Assembly (NCBI GenBank): GCA_029212885.1
Contig: JARGPC010000009.1
Coordinates: forward strand, 26,374-90,373
DNA from: Coxiellaceae bacterium
GTDB taxonomy: Bacteria; Pseudomonadota; Gammaproteobacteria; Coxiellales; Coxiellaceae
Direction of reading: 5' to 3'
DNA length: 64,000 nucleotides
A program made the translations under genes and the position numbers. Positions 1 through 8,607 of this stretch are shown in pieces. The stretch's first letter is position 1. Every line of letters begins with the position of its first letter. The notes under the pieces were generated by a model that saw nothing but the letters and a program-made list of their open reading frames with translations, ran no database searches and was not told the DNA's origin.

Positions 1-2723
1 ATCAGTAAGCCTGCTACAACACCAATTAGTGCTAGAGGTACGCATAGCCATATGATTAAAGGCTGGCGCACTCTGTTAAACATTAAAATAATGATGAAAA
101 CCATTAGAATAACAGTCATTGGAATTTTACTGAACAAAGCGACTTGAGCATCATGTGAAGATTCATACTCACCCCCCCATTCTATGTGATATCCGGAGGG
201 TAATTTTAAGCTTTCTATTTTTGGTTGAAGTTGTTTGAATAGTGTTCCTGCTTGAATGGTGTCAGGATTGCATGAGACGGTTAAGGTTAACATTCGATTT
301 CTACGTCTCACAATCGCATCTTGCCAAATTGTTTTGAATGATGTAACCAATTGACCTATGGGTATAGACTTATCAAGCAACTGACTCCACACACTGATAT
401 CGTTTATATTGCTGATATTTAAACGTTCTTGATCGGGTAATCTTGAAACAATGGGGATTAAAGTATCACCTTCGCGATAAACGCCTACAACTTTTCCACC
501 AAATGCGCTTTGTAAAGCATCGCTCATTTCTGCTCGAGATATTCCTGTCTGGCGAGCACGGCTATCGGCATACATAGGCTTTAATATTTTAACTCGATGT
601 CGCCAATCATCTCGGATATCAATTGCCTGTGGGTTGTTATGCATTATGTCTGTTACTTGTGTGGCGATTTCACGCAACTTTGTTGGGTCAGGACCCATTA
701 CACGCGCTTCAATTTTTGCGCCACTACCTGGACCTAAGCGAATTTTATCGACGGTGGGCTGTGAGTCAGGGAATTTTTTTTCAATATATTGCTTGACCTG
801 TGCGCTGATCTGATCGATTTCATGATAGTCATTAACTACTACTAAAAACTGACCATAACTCGCGTTAGATTTTTCTGGCGTATAAACCAAAGAAAATCGT
901 AAAGCGCCAGCACCCACTATGCTGGCTACTTTTTCAACACCTTTTATATTTTTAATATGTTGTTGGATAAGTTGCATTTCATGCGCGGTAGCGCGCAAAT
1001 CGGTTCCTTGAGCTTTCCAGTAATTGACTAAAAACAAAGGCGTAGTAGAGTCAGGAAAAAAACCTGGTTTTAATTTAGTGAATCCAAAAAGAGATAAAAC
1101 TAATAACGCAATCATAACAATAATAGTGATGTATTTATGACGAATGCATGAAGTTAGAAAGCCTCGATAGCCACGATAGAGCAGGCCATTGTAAAGTACA
1201 GTTTGATTTCCTTCAGCAGATTTTTTGGCCTCTTTTTTCAGTAGCCACTCACAGAATAATGGTGCGACAGTAATGGCTAATATCCAACTAAACATTAATG
1301 AAATAAATATCACATAGAATAATGAGCGCGTGTATTCCCCTGTCGAATCTTTAGATAATCCGATGGCAGAGAAGGCTAGTATTCCAACCAAGGTGGAGCC
1401 AAATAGCGCCCACTGCGTTTGTTTGACAGTTTCACTGGCCGCCTTTAAGACGCTAATTCCTTGTTTGGTTTTTATTAGAATCCCTTCAACTATAACAATG
1501 GCGTTATCAACCATCATACCAAGAGCAATAATCAGTGCGCCTAATGAGATGCGTTCAAGTTGTATGCCACATAGTTTCATTACTAGTAATGTTGCAAAAA
1601 CGGTTAAGAGTAAGACGACACCAATGACGATGCCTGACCGCAAGCCCATTGAAAGTAACATGCATACTACAACGATTGCGAGTGCTTCGAGAACACTTAT
1701 AACAAAACTATTAACGGAGTTTTTCACATAGCGCGGTTGATCATATATTGCGTGTAGCTCAACACCTATGGGGATGTTCTGCATCATATAATGAATTTTA
1801 TCTTGTACAGCCTTACCAATTTTGACAATGTTCCCACCGGATACGATAGAAATACCAATGGTAAGGGCGGGCTTGCCATCAAAGTATACTAATGCCTTAG
1901 GAACCTCTTCGAATCCACGCTTGACGCTAGCAATGCTATCTAAGTGTATTAATCGTTTGGTTTTAGGGCTATATATTAATAGGTTGCTAATCGTAGCAAC
2001 GGAATCAATGGCCCCTGAAGGCTGTATGCGGATATACTCATCACCAACACGTACCTGTCCAGAGTTAGACACTAAATTTTGTTCACGCAATGTGTTATAT
2101 ATGGCTTCGGTAGAAATCCCTAGCTGAGCAATTTTACTTCGAGCGATTTCCACAAAGATATTCTCTTTTTGTAGGCCGTTTATGGCAACTTTTGCTACGC
2201 CGGGAACGAGCAGCAATTGTTTTTCAAGATACTCCGAATAATCTTTGAGTTCCCTGTAGTCATAACCATCGCCAGTAATGGCATAGTACATACCATACAC
2301 ATCGCCAAAGTCATCATTGACCTGAGAAGTATGGGCACCTTTGGGTAACTTGGGTTGTGCATCATTTATTTTGCGACGTAATTCATCCCATACTTGTGGT
2401 AAGGTGCTTTTATCATATTTGTCTTTAATGACTACATTTATTTCTGAATAGCCTGCCATAGACAAGGAAACAACGCGTTTTATCTGTGGTAACTGTTGTG
2501 CAGCTTTTTCAAGCTTATCTGTAACTTCTTGCTCAACCTCACGCGGTGTTGCTCCTGGGTAATCAGTTTTTACAATGGCCTCTTTGATAGTGAACTCTGG
2601 ATCTTCCAGGCGGCCTAGATTGTTATATGCCCAAATGCCGCCGAAGGTAATTAACAATATAAAAGACCAGCTAATCACTTTTTTAGTGATCGATAGTTTA
2701 GCTAAATCACTCAATGTGAGCAT
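1..2723 (-). CDS. RND multidrug efflux transporter (HAE1/AcrB-like), C-terminus cut by window edge
   Basis: Inner-membrane proton-driven pump of a tripartite efflux system. Reading the minus strand from about 2723 gives an uninterrupted frame of about 907 residues that runs off the left edge; family members are about 1000-1050, so roughly the last 110 residues are missing. The TM4 motif reads GMMVDNAIVIVEG, with the first of the paired Asp of AcrB kept and the second an Asn, a variant common in other RND branches. The start is ambiguous: ATG at 2723 overlaps the adaptor gene by 17 bp, but the AAAGGA ribosome site is better spaced for the in-frame TTG at 2714. Overlap with the adaptor implies translational coupling. 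Substrate cannot be told from sequence. Confidence 0.93.
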   Translation of the reverse strand, partial: MLTLSDLAKLSITKKVISWSFILLITFGGIWAYNNLGRLEDPEFTIKEAIVKTDYPGATPREVEQEVTDKLEKAAQQLPQIKRVVSLSMAGYSEINVVIKDKYDKSTLPQVWDELRRKINDAQPKLPKGAHTSQVNDDFGDVYGMYYAITGDGYDYRELKDYSEYLEKQLLLVPGVAKVAINGLQKENIFVEIARSKIAQLGISTEAIYNTLREQNLVSNSGQVRVGDEYIRIQPSGAIDSVATISNLLIYSPKTKRLIHLDSIASVKRGFEEVPKALVYFDGKPALTIGISIVSGGNIVKIGKAVQDKIHYMMQNIPIGVELHAIYDQPRYVKNSVNSFVISVLEALAIVVVCMLLSMGLRSGIVIGVVLLLTVFATLLVMKLCGIQLERISLGALIIALGMMVDNAIVIVEGILIKTKQGISVLKAASETVKQTQWALFGSTLVGILAFSAIGLSKDSTGEYTRSLFYVIFISLMFSWILAITVAPLFCEWLLKKEAKKSAEGNQTVLYNGLLYRGYRGFLTSCIRHKYITIIVMIALLVLSLFGFTKLKPGFFPDSTTPLFLVNYWKAQGTDLRATAHEMQLIQQHIKNIKGVEKVASIVGAGALRFSLVYTPEKSNASYGQFLVVVNDYHEIDQISAQVKQYIEKKFPDSQPTVDKIRLGPGSGAKIEARVMGPDPTKLREIATQVTDIMHNNPQAIDIRDDWRHRVKILKPMYADSRARQTGISRAEMSDALQSAFGGKVVGVYREGDTLIPIVSRLPDQERLNISNINDISVWSQLLDKSIPIGQLVTSFKTIWQDAIVRRRNRMLTLTVSCNPDTIQAGTLFKQLQPKIESLKLPSGYHIEWGGEYESSHDAQVALFSKIPMTVILMVFIIILMFNRVRQPLIIWLCVPLALIGVVAGLL

Positions 2724-3795
2724 CCTTTAATAATTTTACTTTTTGACCTTCACGCATAAAATTAACACCAGCGATTACCACACGGTCGTTAGGTTTAAGT
2801 CCATCGGTGACTTCTATTGAGTTTTTTCTTAATGTACCTGTCGTTACTGGTTGTTTTTTTAGCTTAAGATCTTGAGTCACCAGCCAGACATATGACTGTT
2901 GATTTGTGCCGGAGAATACAGCGCTGACGGGGAGGTCGTAGTACGCTTTGTAATCGAATTTTTCATTAGATATTTTGGCATGCACTGTCACGCTCATGCC
3001 GGGTAGTACATTCAAACCCTTGGGTTGATCCATGGTAAATGTTACGGCATAAGTTTGCGTGTCTGTATCTGATTGTGAGGCAAATTCTTTAAATTTAAGT
3101 GGAAAGGTTTTATTAGGATAAGCATCAAATTTCACTACAACTGTTGAGCGTGGACCGGTTCGTTTGCCTTTTTCGGATTCTTTGAGTTTTAGCATGAACT
3201 TTTCTGGTACGTGTGTTTCTATATCCAATCTTTCGATGTCATGTAGTGACATCATGACTTGCTTAGCTTTGACTTGTTCGTGGTTCTCGACATAGGTATC
3301 TGCAACGATGCCATCAAATGGGGCATGTAATGTGCTGTGTTTTAGGTTGCGTTCCGCAGTGCTTAAGTTGGCTGCAGATATTTGATAGTTTGATTGTAAT
3401 TTATCATATTCAGATTTTGAAATATAATTGCCTTTTATTAACTCTTTTCCTCGTGAATATTGCACTTTATTTAAATCATTGCGTGCTTTCCACTGTTGTA
3501 CTTTGTCATTAAATGGAATTTGATCAAGTTGAGCTAACAGACGCCCTTGTTTTACCACTTCGCCTTTTTTTATTGGGAATTTAACTAATTTTCCGGCAAC
3601 CTCGAATGACAGGTCTGCTTGTTTTGAAGGCAGTACTTTGCCTGGGAAGTAACGCTCTAGTGTCGATTGGCTATCCCCTAGTAAAATAGATTTAACTGGG
3701 CGTGGAAGTTCTGGTTTTTTCTCATCATCCTTACTGCAGGCTGAAATAGATATGACTAAGCTTAGTATGATTGTTGTGTTAAGTAGTCGTCTCAT
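2707..3795 (-). CDS. RND periplasmic adaptor (membrane fusion protein), lipoprotein
   Basis: Membrane fusion protein joining the RND pump to an outer membrane channel. The N-terminus is a lipoprotein signal (hydrophobic stretch then ISAC, Cys20), so it should be lipid-anchored in the periplasm like AcrA or MexA. Next come a lipoyl/barrel-sandwich half (VAGKLVKFPIKKGEVVKQG), a coiled-coil hairpin of about 60 residues, the second lipoyl half (LHAPFDGIVADTYVENHEQV) and beta-barrel and membrane-proximal domains ending in GVNFMREGQKVKLL. Its 362 aa are typical. It overlaps the pump gene downstream and the channel gene upstream by 4 bp, so the three form one transcription unit. No outer membrane factor gene is seen; it may lie beyond the left edge or elsewhere. 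Confidence 0.93.
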   Translation of the reverse strand: MRRLLNTTIILSLVISISACSKDDEKKPELPRPVKSILLGDSQSTLERYFPGKVLPSKQADLSFEVAGKLVKFPIKKGEVVKQGRLLAQLDQIPFNDKVQQWKARNDLNKVQYSRGKELIKGNYISKSEYDKLQSNYQISAANLSTAERNLKHSTLHAPFDGIVADTYVENHEQVKAKQVMMSLHDIERLDIETHVPEKFMLKLKESEKGKRTGPRSTVVVKFDAYPNKTFPLKFKEFASQSDTDTQTYAVTFTMDQPKGLNVLPGMSVTVHAKISNEKFDYKAYYDLPVSAVFSGTNQQSYVWLVTQDLKLKKQPVTTGTLRKNSIEVTDGLKPNDRVVIAGVNFMREGQKVKLLKDAHIE

Positions 3796-4460
3796 TCTAT
3801 TTTTCCTTTTTGCGCAATAAACGAACCGACTAATTGCGCGATTAAAATGGTGAGGTATATTTGCCCTAAAGCAGCTTCGACCCAGGCGAATGTTCGTGCA
3901 ACATTCGATAGCGGCGTTATGTCGCCATAACCCAGTGTTGTTAGCGTGACAAAGCTGTAGTAGGTATAAATTTGTAGCATTGAGTCTTTGTGTAGTAAAT
4001 GATGAAAATTGAATGCTTGTTTGCTACTGACATCTATAAGCCAAAATATATTGGCAAATACTAACCCAAGTAATAAGTAGCTCGCAGCTGCACCAAAGAG
4101 TACATTGGCTGTTACTCTTCTTTTTTCAAGTGTTGAGTATAAGCAAATAAAAGTAATAGCAGCAAAAAATAATATGATTAATGAGATGCGAAACATTTGT
4201 ACCGACTTAGGTACAGAAACCATATCACTAAAGCCAGATATGATAATCACAGCTATGCCTAGGAATATACCAATTACTATAATAGTTTTATTGTGGTTGT
4301 TGAGAGTAAATAGACTGACAGCCACAAGAATAATCAAAAAAATACTGTTAGTTAAGGTTAGTGATGATTCGCTTAGGAATGCATTGGCAAAGAAAAATAC
4401 CAATAAGGCAATAAACAAGTAAAAAAATTGATGCTTAATCACATGATTTTTTTTTGACAT
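3792..4460 (-). CDS. Potassium-channel-like membrane protein (two-pore-helix ion channel domain)
   Basis: Predicted inner-membrane cation channel of 222 aa. The N-terminal 130 residues hold four or five hydrophobic segments; the C-terminal third is an ion-channel-2 domain with a pore helix and the selectivity filter TTLGYGD, the K+ channel signature, followed by a last membrane helix (IYLTILIAQLVGSFIA). There is no cytosolic RCK/TrkA-N regulatory domain, so gating is unknown. The stop overlaps the start of the efflux adaptor by 4 bp, and pilF lies 20 bp upstream, so it is probably cotranscribed with both. A link between this channel and the RND pump is only suggested by the operon. Confidence 0.85.
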   Translation of the reverse strand: MSKKNHVIKHQFFYLFIALLVFFFANAFLSESSLTLTNSIFLIILVAVSLFTLNNHNKTIIVIGIFLGIAVIIISGFSDMVSVPKSVQMFRISLIILFFAAITFICLYSTLEKRRVTANVLFGAAASYLLLGLVFANIFWLIDVSSKQAFNFHHLLHKDSMLQIYTYYSFVTLTTLGYGDITPLSNVARTFAWVEAALGQIYLTILIAQLVGSFIAQKGKIE

Positions 4461-4480
4461 GCTTGTGCTCCATGCATTAA

Positions 4481-5230
4481 TCAGCTATGTGTTGGGGCTC
4501 TCATTTCATTAAAACGTAAGTTTACTATTTTGTTACCTGATGAAATGCGTCCATGGTTGCGGGTCACTTTTGCTAACTGAATTGCGAGAGCATTCGAGTC
4601 TCTGTTTGGTTCGTGCATTGTTACATAGCGTTTTAAGCAATTGCGTGCAGTTACATAATCTTTATTTTCAAAGCTGAGTTGGCCCAGGTGCAGTAATGCA
4701 TTGGGAAGGTTCGGGTCATTTAGCAAGGCTTTCTGGAAATAGTGCATAGCTTCTGTTTTGTCGGGTATTTGTAATGCGCAGATCCCTGCATTTTCATAGG
4801 CACTACCGTCTTGTGTATATCTGGGTTTTGATACAGCAAGATTAAACTGTTTTATAGCTTGCTTATATTTACCGTTACGGCATAAAAAAGTTCCGTAGTT
4901 ATTATGCGTTTCGCCTGAATCTGGTGCTAGGTCTATAGCTTTGCGGAACTCTTGATCTGCTAGGCCTTCTTTGCCAGTGACCTCATGATAATAGGCCATA
5001 GCATACCAGCTCGCTGGTAGCTCTGGAGAGGCTTGTAATGCGGCCATGAATTTTTGTTTAGCTAGGGCTGACTCCCCCTTGTCCAAATATGCCACACCCA
5101 GCTGTATATTTGATGTGCTAGTTTCATAGTTGGTAGTTGATAATGCCTGCTTGCTTTCATTGGTTGTTACACAGCCGGAAAGTGTTATGGCGCAACCGGT
5201 GACTATAATAAATGGTGTTAAATACCGCAT
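4481..5230 (-). CDS. pilF: Type IV pilus biogenesis TPR lipoprotein (pilotin) PilF/PilW
   Basis: Outer-membrane lipoprotein that helps the PilQ secretin localise and assemble into multimers. The signal peptide ends in the lipobox LSGC (Cys20). The rest is a run of tetratricopeptide repeats from about residue 40 to 225 (for example ASWYAMAYYHEVTGKEGLADQEFRKA is split over one repeat, and ETHNNYGTFLCRNGKYKQAI over the next). Its 249 aa match the PilF/PilW family. The start codon shares one base with the pilQ stop (TAATG), so it is the sixth gene of the pilMNOPQ operon; in many gammaproteobacteria pilF lies elsewhere, next to rlmN and ispG. Confidence 0.9.
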   Translation of the reverse strand: MRYLTPFIIVTGCAITLSGCVTTNESKQALSTTNYETSTSNIQLGVAYLDKGESALAKQKFMAALQASPELPASWYAMAYYHEVTGKEGLADQEFRKAIDLAPDSGETHNNYGTFLCRNGKYKQAIKQFNLAVSKPRYTQDGSAYENAGICALQIPDKTEAMHYFQKALLNDPNLPNALLHLGQLSFENKDYVTARNCLKRYVTMHEPNRDSNALAIQLAKVTRNHGRISSGNKIVNLRFNEMRAPTHS

Positions 5231-6972
5231 TACTTATTGCCCTCTTGTGACGATTTGTTAGTGGCTGCTTTTTTAGCTTGTTTGTTGTCTTTATGCAGAG
5301 CTAGCTGTTTTTTCTTTAGTTCTTTTGCTTTTTCTGCTTTTAGTTTTTTTTGTCGCTCGCGCTCGCGGTACGCTTGTTTTCTTTGCTCTTCGTATTTGTA
5401 ATATTCAGCCCAGCGTTCTTGGCGTTGATGCTTTTTTTGTTCAGCTTCAGCGCGCTCTTGTTCTTTCTTCTTTTCACTGGCATTAGATTCATCTTCGATT
5501 TCTTCACGATCTTCATTGTTAAGTGTGAGCTTAGGTTTAATGCCGTGATTAAGTTGATTCGGATTGTTGATTATTCGTGGTGTTAAGAATACCAGCAATT
5601 CTTTTTTATTGTTTCGAATCTGTGTATGGCGGAAGAAAAATCCAACGATCGGGAGATCACCTAGCCAAGGTACTTTTTCAACAATTTTCTCGCTGGTGTG
5701 CGTGAATACGCCACCAAGTACAACGGTCTGTCCATTGTTGAGTAGTACTTGTGAGCTTTCTTCTTCGGTATCAATTGGCACGACCTGCTGTCCATCGATA
5801 CTAACGGTTCCTGTTGCTACTTTGTCACGTGTAACTTTCATGGTTAAAATGACACGGTTATCTGGAGTGACTTGTGGTTTTACAGTCAAGCTGAGTGTTG
5901 CATTTTTAAATTCAATGTTTGTTGCGCCACTAGAGGTCGAGGCCTGGTAAGGAATTTCTTGTCCTTCTTGAATGTGGGCTTCGTGTTGATCTGAAGTGAT
6001 GACGCGAGGACTACCAATGATCTCAGCATGTCCTTCTTTCTCCATTGCTGACAGCTCTGAGTCTAAGAAGAAGCTACCGAAGTTAAGAGCAGCTAATGCG
6101 ATTGTAGCTGGCGAGGCAAACAAAGTTGTGGCGGGTAGGTTAAAGTTTAATCGATCTGTGATCGGTGTCACTTCGGGGACATTGATGCCGCTGGCAATTT
6201 GGTTGGCGCCAGCAAACTTACCAGAGAGGTGATTGCTTATAGTTAAACCAAACCTTGAGCCAAATTCTTTTTCGTAAGGTTTGTCGAGCGTAACCATGCG
6301 GGCTTCAATTTCAACCTGCTTTACTGGTTGGTCCAGACGGCGAATTAAGCTTTTGACACCTGCAATACGTGCAACATTATCCTTTAGCCACACAGTGTTG
6401 GTGCGTTCGTCATAACTGACTTGTCCGCGTGATGATAGTAAGCTGACATTTTCTTTTTTCAGCATCTCAACGATATCTTTGGCTTTGGAATAGTTGAGGT
6501 GTACTAATGCGGTCGTTTGTGGTTCGAGCTGTTCAATTTTTTGGTGTACTTCGAGCTCTTTAATTTCTCTTGCCGCCATGGCATCAATAGGGCCAATCAT
6601 TGTTATACGGCCAACCTGTTGGCGTGATAAACCTTGCGATTTCAGGATTACGCGTAAGGCTTGTGTCCAGGGAACATCCTTTAAATGGATTGACATTGAT
6701 CCTTTAACTTCATCACTAATAACAAAATTTGAATGACTGAACTGCGCTAGAATCTGTAGTAATTTGCGCGTTTCGATATTTTGAAAATTCAAAGTTATTT
6801 TTTTTGATGATGATAGTGGGGCATAACCGCTAGGGCTAAGTGGCCGCGCTTTGAGTGTAACAGTTGAGGAGTAACCTGCGGTTTTATCGGCTGCTCCAGC
6901 ATAGCTTATCCCGCAGCTGATACACATTGATAGTATCATTGAGGAAGCTAAAGTTAGGCGGCGTGTTATCAT
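5230..6972 (-). CDS. pilQ: Type IV pilus secretin PilQ
   Basis: Outer-membrane secretin channel through which the pilus passes. After a signal peptide (about residues 1-26, ending SYAGA) there is an STN domain (ITLNFQNIETRKLLQILAQF onward), a secretin N0/N1 domain (LNYSKAKDIVEMLKKENV) and the C-terminal secretin domain (EIIGSPRVITSDQHEAHIQEG, then VLGGVFTHTSEKIVEKVPWL and LLVFLTPRII). At 580 aa it is short for PilQ (about 700) because the peptidoglycan-binding AMIN domains usually found at the N-terminus are missing. In contrast it carries an unusual tail of about 95 residues after the secretin domain, very rich in Lys, Glu, Arg and Gln and predicted to be a charged coiled coil. It is followed directly by pilF and preceded by pilP with a 1-bp gap. 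Confidence 0.95.
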   Translation of the reverse strand: MITRRLTLASSMILSMCISCGISYAGAADKTAGYSSTVTLKARPLSPSGYAPLSSSKKITLNFQNIETRKLLQILAQFSHSNFVISDEVKGSMSIHLKDVPWTQALRVILKSQGLSRQQVGRITMIGPIDAMAAREIKELEVHQKIEQLEPQTTALVHLNYSKAKDIVEMLKKENVSLLSSRGQVSYDERTNTVWLKDNVARIAGVKSLIRRLDQPVKQVEIEARMVTLDKPYEKEFGSRFGLTISNHLSGKFAGANQIASGINVPEVTPITDRLNFNLPATTLFASPATIALAALNFGSFFLDSELSAMEKEGHAEIIGSPRVITSDQHEAHIQEGQEIPYQASTSSGATNIEFKNATLSLTVKPQVTPDNRVILTMKVTRDKVATGTVSIDGQQVVPIDTEEESSQVLLNNGQTVVLGGVFTHTSEKIVEKVPWLGDLPIVGFFFRHTQIRNNKKELLVFLTPRIINNPNQLNHGIKPKLTLNNEDREEIEDESNASEKKKEQERAEAEQKKHQRQERWAEYYKYEEQRKQAYRERERQKKLKAEKAKELKKKQLALHKDNKQAKKAATNKSSQEGNK

Positions 6973-6973
6973 T

Positions 6974-7471
6974 CTATTTCTCCTGAATCGTCAGCGTAAA
7001 TATACTGGAATAGGGGTTGTTTGCAGATTTTTTTGTACTTAATTCAACGCCGTCATGTGAAATTTTATCTACGACGGCATTTTGTTTTCCAACATGTGCA
7101 CCGATTGTTAATGCATGCATTTGGCCATCTTCTGCTTCAATGATCGCCCATTTTTTATCGTCGCGAATAATGATGCCTACTAGCTTTAGTTTATTAATAT
7201 CTGTGTTTTTCAGCAATATGTTGGCCGTAGATTTTTTTATTACGATGGTGTCTTTGAATGGACTTTGTTTTTTGTTGGCAGAGTAAGTGACTGCTGGAAT
7301 GGTTTTTTTGTCATCCGAGCTATTTTTTTTGAAGGGTAGGCGTTGTTTTAGCTCTGAGATGAATTGAGCGGCTGTTTGCTTCGCTTTGTTTTTATTATCA
7401 TCACTGCAAGCAGTTAAAACGGTAATGCAGGATATAATGATGGCTGCCGTAGTGAAGAATTTTTTATTCAT
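6974..7471 (-). CDS. pilP: Type IV pilus alignment lipoprotein PilP
   Basis: Inner-membrane lipoprotein that links the PilN/PilO dimer to the secretin PilQ. Signal peptide with lipobox LTAC, then a low-complexity Lys-rich linker and the PilP homology domain from about residue 70 (KLVGIIIRDDKKWAIIEAEDGQMHALTIG). The ATG at 7471 is preferred over the in-frame GTG at 7477 because GGGAA lies 6 nt before it. It overlaps the pilO stop by 8 bp (ATGAATAA), typical of this tightly packed operon. Confidence 0.9.
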   Translation of the reverse strand: MNKKFFTTAAIIISCITVLTACSDDNKNKAKQTAAQFISELKQRLPFKKNSSDDKKTIPAVTYSANKKQSPFKDTIVIKKSTANILLKNTDINKLKLVGIIIRDDKKWAIIEAEDGQMHALTIGAHVGKQNAVVDKISHDGVELSTKKSANNPYSSIFTLTIQEK

Positions 7472-8054
7472 CTGCACTTCCCTTGGGTTGATATAGGTTC
7501 AATGTTACATCAAAATCAAGTGTGTTTTTCTTTTTATCTACAGGTTGTTTTAAAGAAAAATCACCGATAATAATTACTTGCTTGTAATTGGCGATGTCAC
7601 TTAAAAAGCTGGCTGCTTGGTGATAGTTAGCAAGTGATTTTATTTTTAGTGGTGTAACGGTGTAGTGTTCGTATTCTTCAATTGGGGTGGCTTTGAACGA
7701 CGTGATACGTATCCCAGAATTTTTGGCAGCTGATTGAATCGCATTGTTGAGCTCATGGGTTTTGTTTTTGCTTGGTAGCATGCTTGTTATTTTATCCAGC
7801 TGCTTTTGGTCGTTCTGCATGTTAATTTCTATTTGATGAAATTTGCGGTATTTGCGGAAGCTCTTGGTGTATTGTTGTTGTAATTCTTCAAAATACTGCT
7901 GTTCACGTTTAAGTTTTTTTAGCTTACCACTGCCGATAAGAAAGTGCCCAAGAAATACGACAACAATAAATACCAATACGACAACAACAAGCTTGATAGA
8001 CAATGGCCATTCTTCAATGTGGTTGAGCTTTAAATTACTTAGCTGGTTTGGCAT
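7464..8054 (-). CDS. pilO: Type IV pilus inner-membrane protein PilO
   Basis: Bitopic inner-membrane protein that heterodimerises with PilN in the alignment subcomplex. One membrane helix near residues 20-45 (IKLVVVVLVFIVVVFLGHFLIG), then a periplasmic coiled coil (LKKLKREQQYFEELQQQY) and the ferredoxin-like PilO domain (HYTVTPLKIKSLANYHQAAS). Its 196 aa is normal. The start overlaps pilN by 20 bp and the end overlaps pilP by 8 bp. Confidence 0.92.
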   Translation of the reverse strand: MPNQLSNLKLNHIEEWPLSIKLVVVVLVFIVVVFLGHFLIGSGKLKKLKREQQYFEELQQQYTKSFRKYRKFHQIEINMQNDQKQLDKITSMLPSKNKTHELNNAIQSAAKNSGIRITSFKATPIEEYEHYTVTPLKIKSLANYHQAASFLSDIANYKQVIIIGDFSLKQPVDKKKNTLDFDVTLNLYQPKGSADE

Positions 8055-8607
8055 CTTTTTTCACTTTTGGTTTGCTGATATTTATGGTGGCGTTAAGGGT
8101 AAAAAGATTACTTCTGCTATCAGTGGTTTTGATTTCTTTAAGCTTGGCTTGTCCTAATAAATTCGATTTATTTAGAGCGCCGAGCAATTTAGAGATGGAT
8201 TGAGTGCTGTTGGTTTCGCCTTTGATAATTAACGTATTGCCATCTCGCTCAACGGACATAAGCTTTATATCGCTGGGTACTGATTGACTAATAACATTAA
8301 AAACACCAATGATAGCGTAGCGTGATTGTAGAATTGAGGTGAAATACACGAGTTGGTCGTTGACTTTTTTGGCTGGTTTCTCAATGGTTTCAAGTTTTTC
8401 AGCTTTTGTCATGATAGTCATTGACTGTTGATGCAGCAGGCCGTTTTCTATGCCTTGTTGTTTTAGCTTGTTGCTGATTAACCACGGCATAGCTGCACTA
8501 ACAATGACTGCTAAGAGAGCAACGACAACAAGCCAAGTCATAAATTGTTGGCGTTTTTGGGCGCGCTTGTTTTCGCGCCATGGTAATAAGTTGATATTAC
8601 TGCTCAT
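8035..8607 (-). CDS. pilN: Type IV pilus inner-membrane protein PilN
   Basis: Bitopic protein whose short cytosolic N-terminus binds PilM; the conserved motif is seen here as INLLPWRENKR. One membrane helix follows (residues about 20-40), then a coiled coil and a ferredoxin-like periplasmic domain; the C-terminus is Lys-rich. The ATG at 8607 forms an ATGA overlap with the pilM stop and places the INLLPWRE motif at residue 5, as in the family; an upstream in-frame ATG at 8634 would add 9 residues inside pilM and is less likely. Confidence 0.92.
   Translation of the reverse strand: MSSNINLLPWRENKRAQKRQQFMTWLVVVALLAVIVSAAMPWLISNKLKQQGIENGLLHQQSMTIMTKAEKLETIEKPAKKVNDQLVYFTSILQSRYAIIGVFNVISQSVPSDIKLMSVERDGNTLIIKGETNSTQSISKLLGALNKSNLLGQAKLKEIKTTDSRSNLFTLNATINISKPKVKKDAKPAK

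Noticed and set aside
1330..2127. Open frames on the plus strand over the RND gene
   Set aside because: Antisense shadows of a clearly conserved RND coding sequence; no ribosome sites or recognisable products.
5350..6736. Several plus-strand open frames within pilQ
   Set aside because: They are shadows of pilQ in other frames with compositional bias from its Lys/Glu-rich tail.
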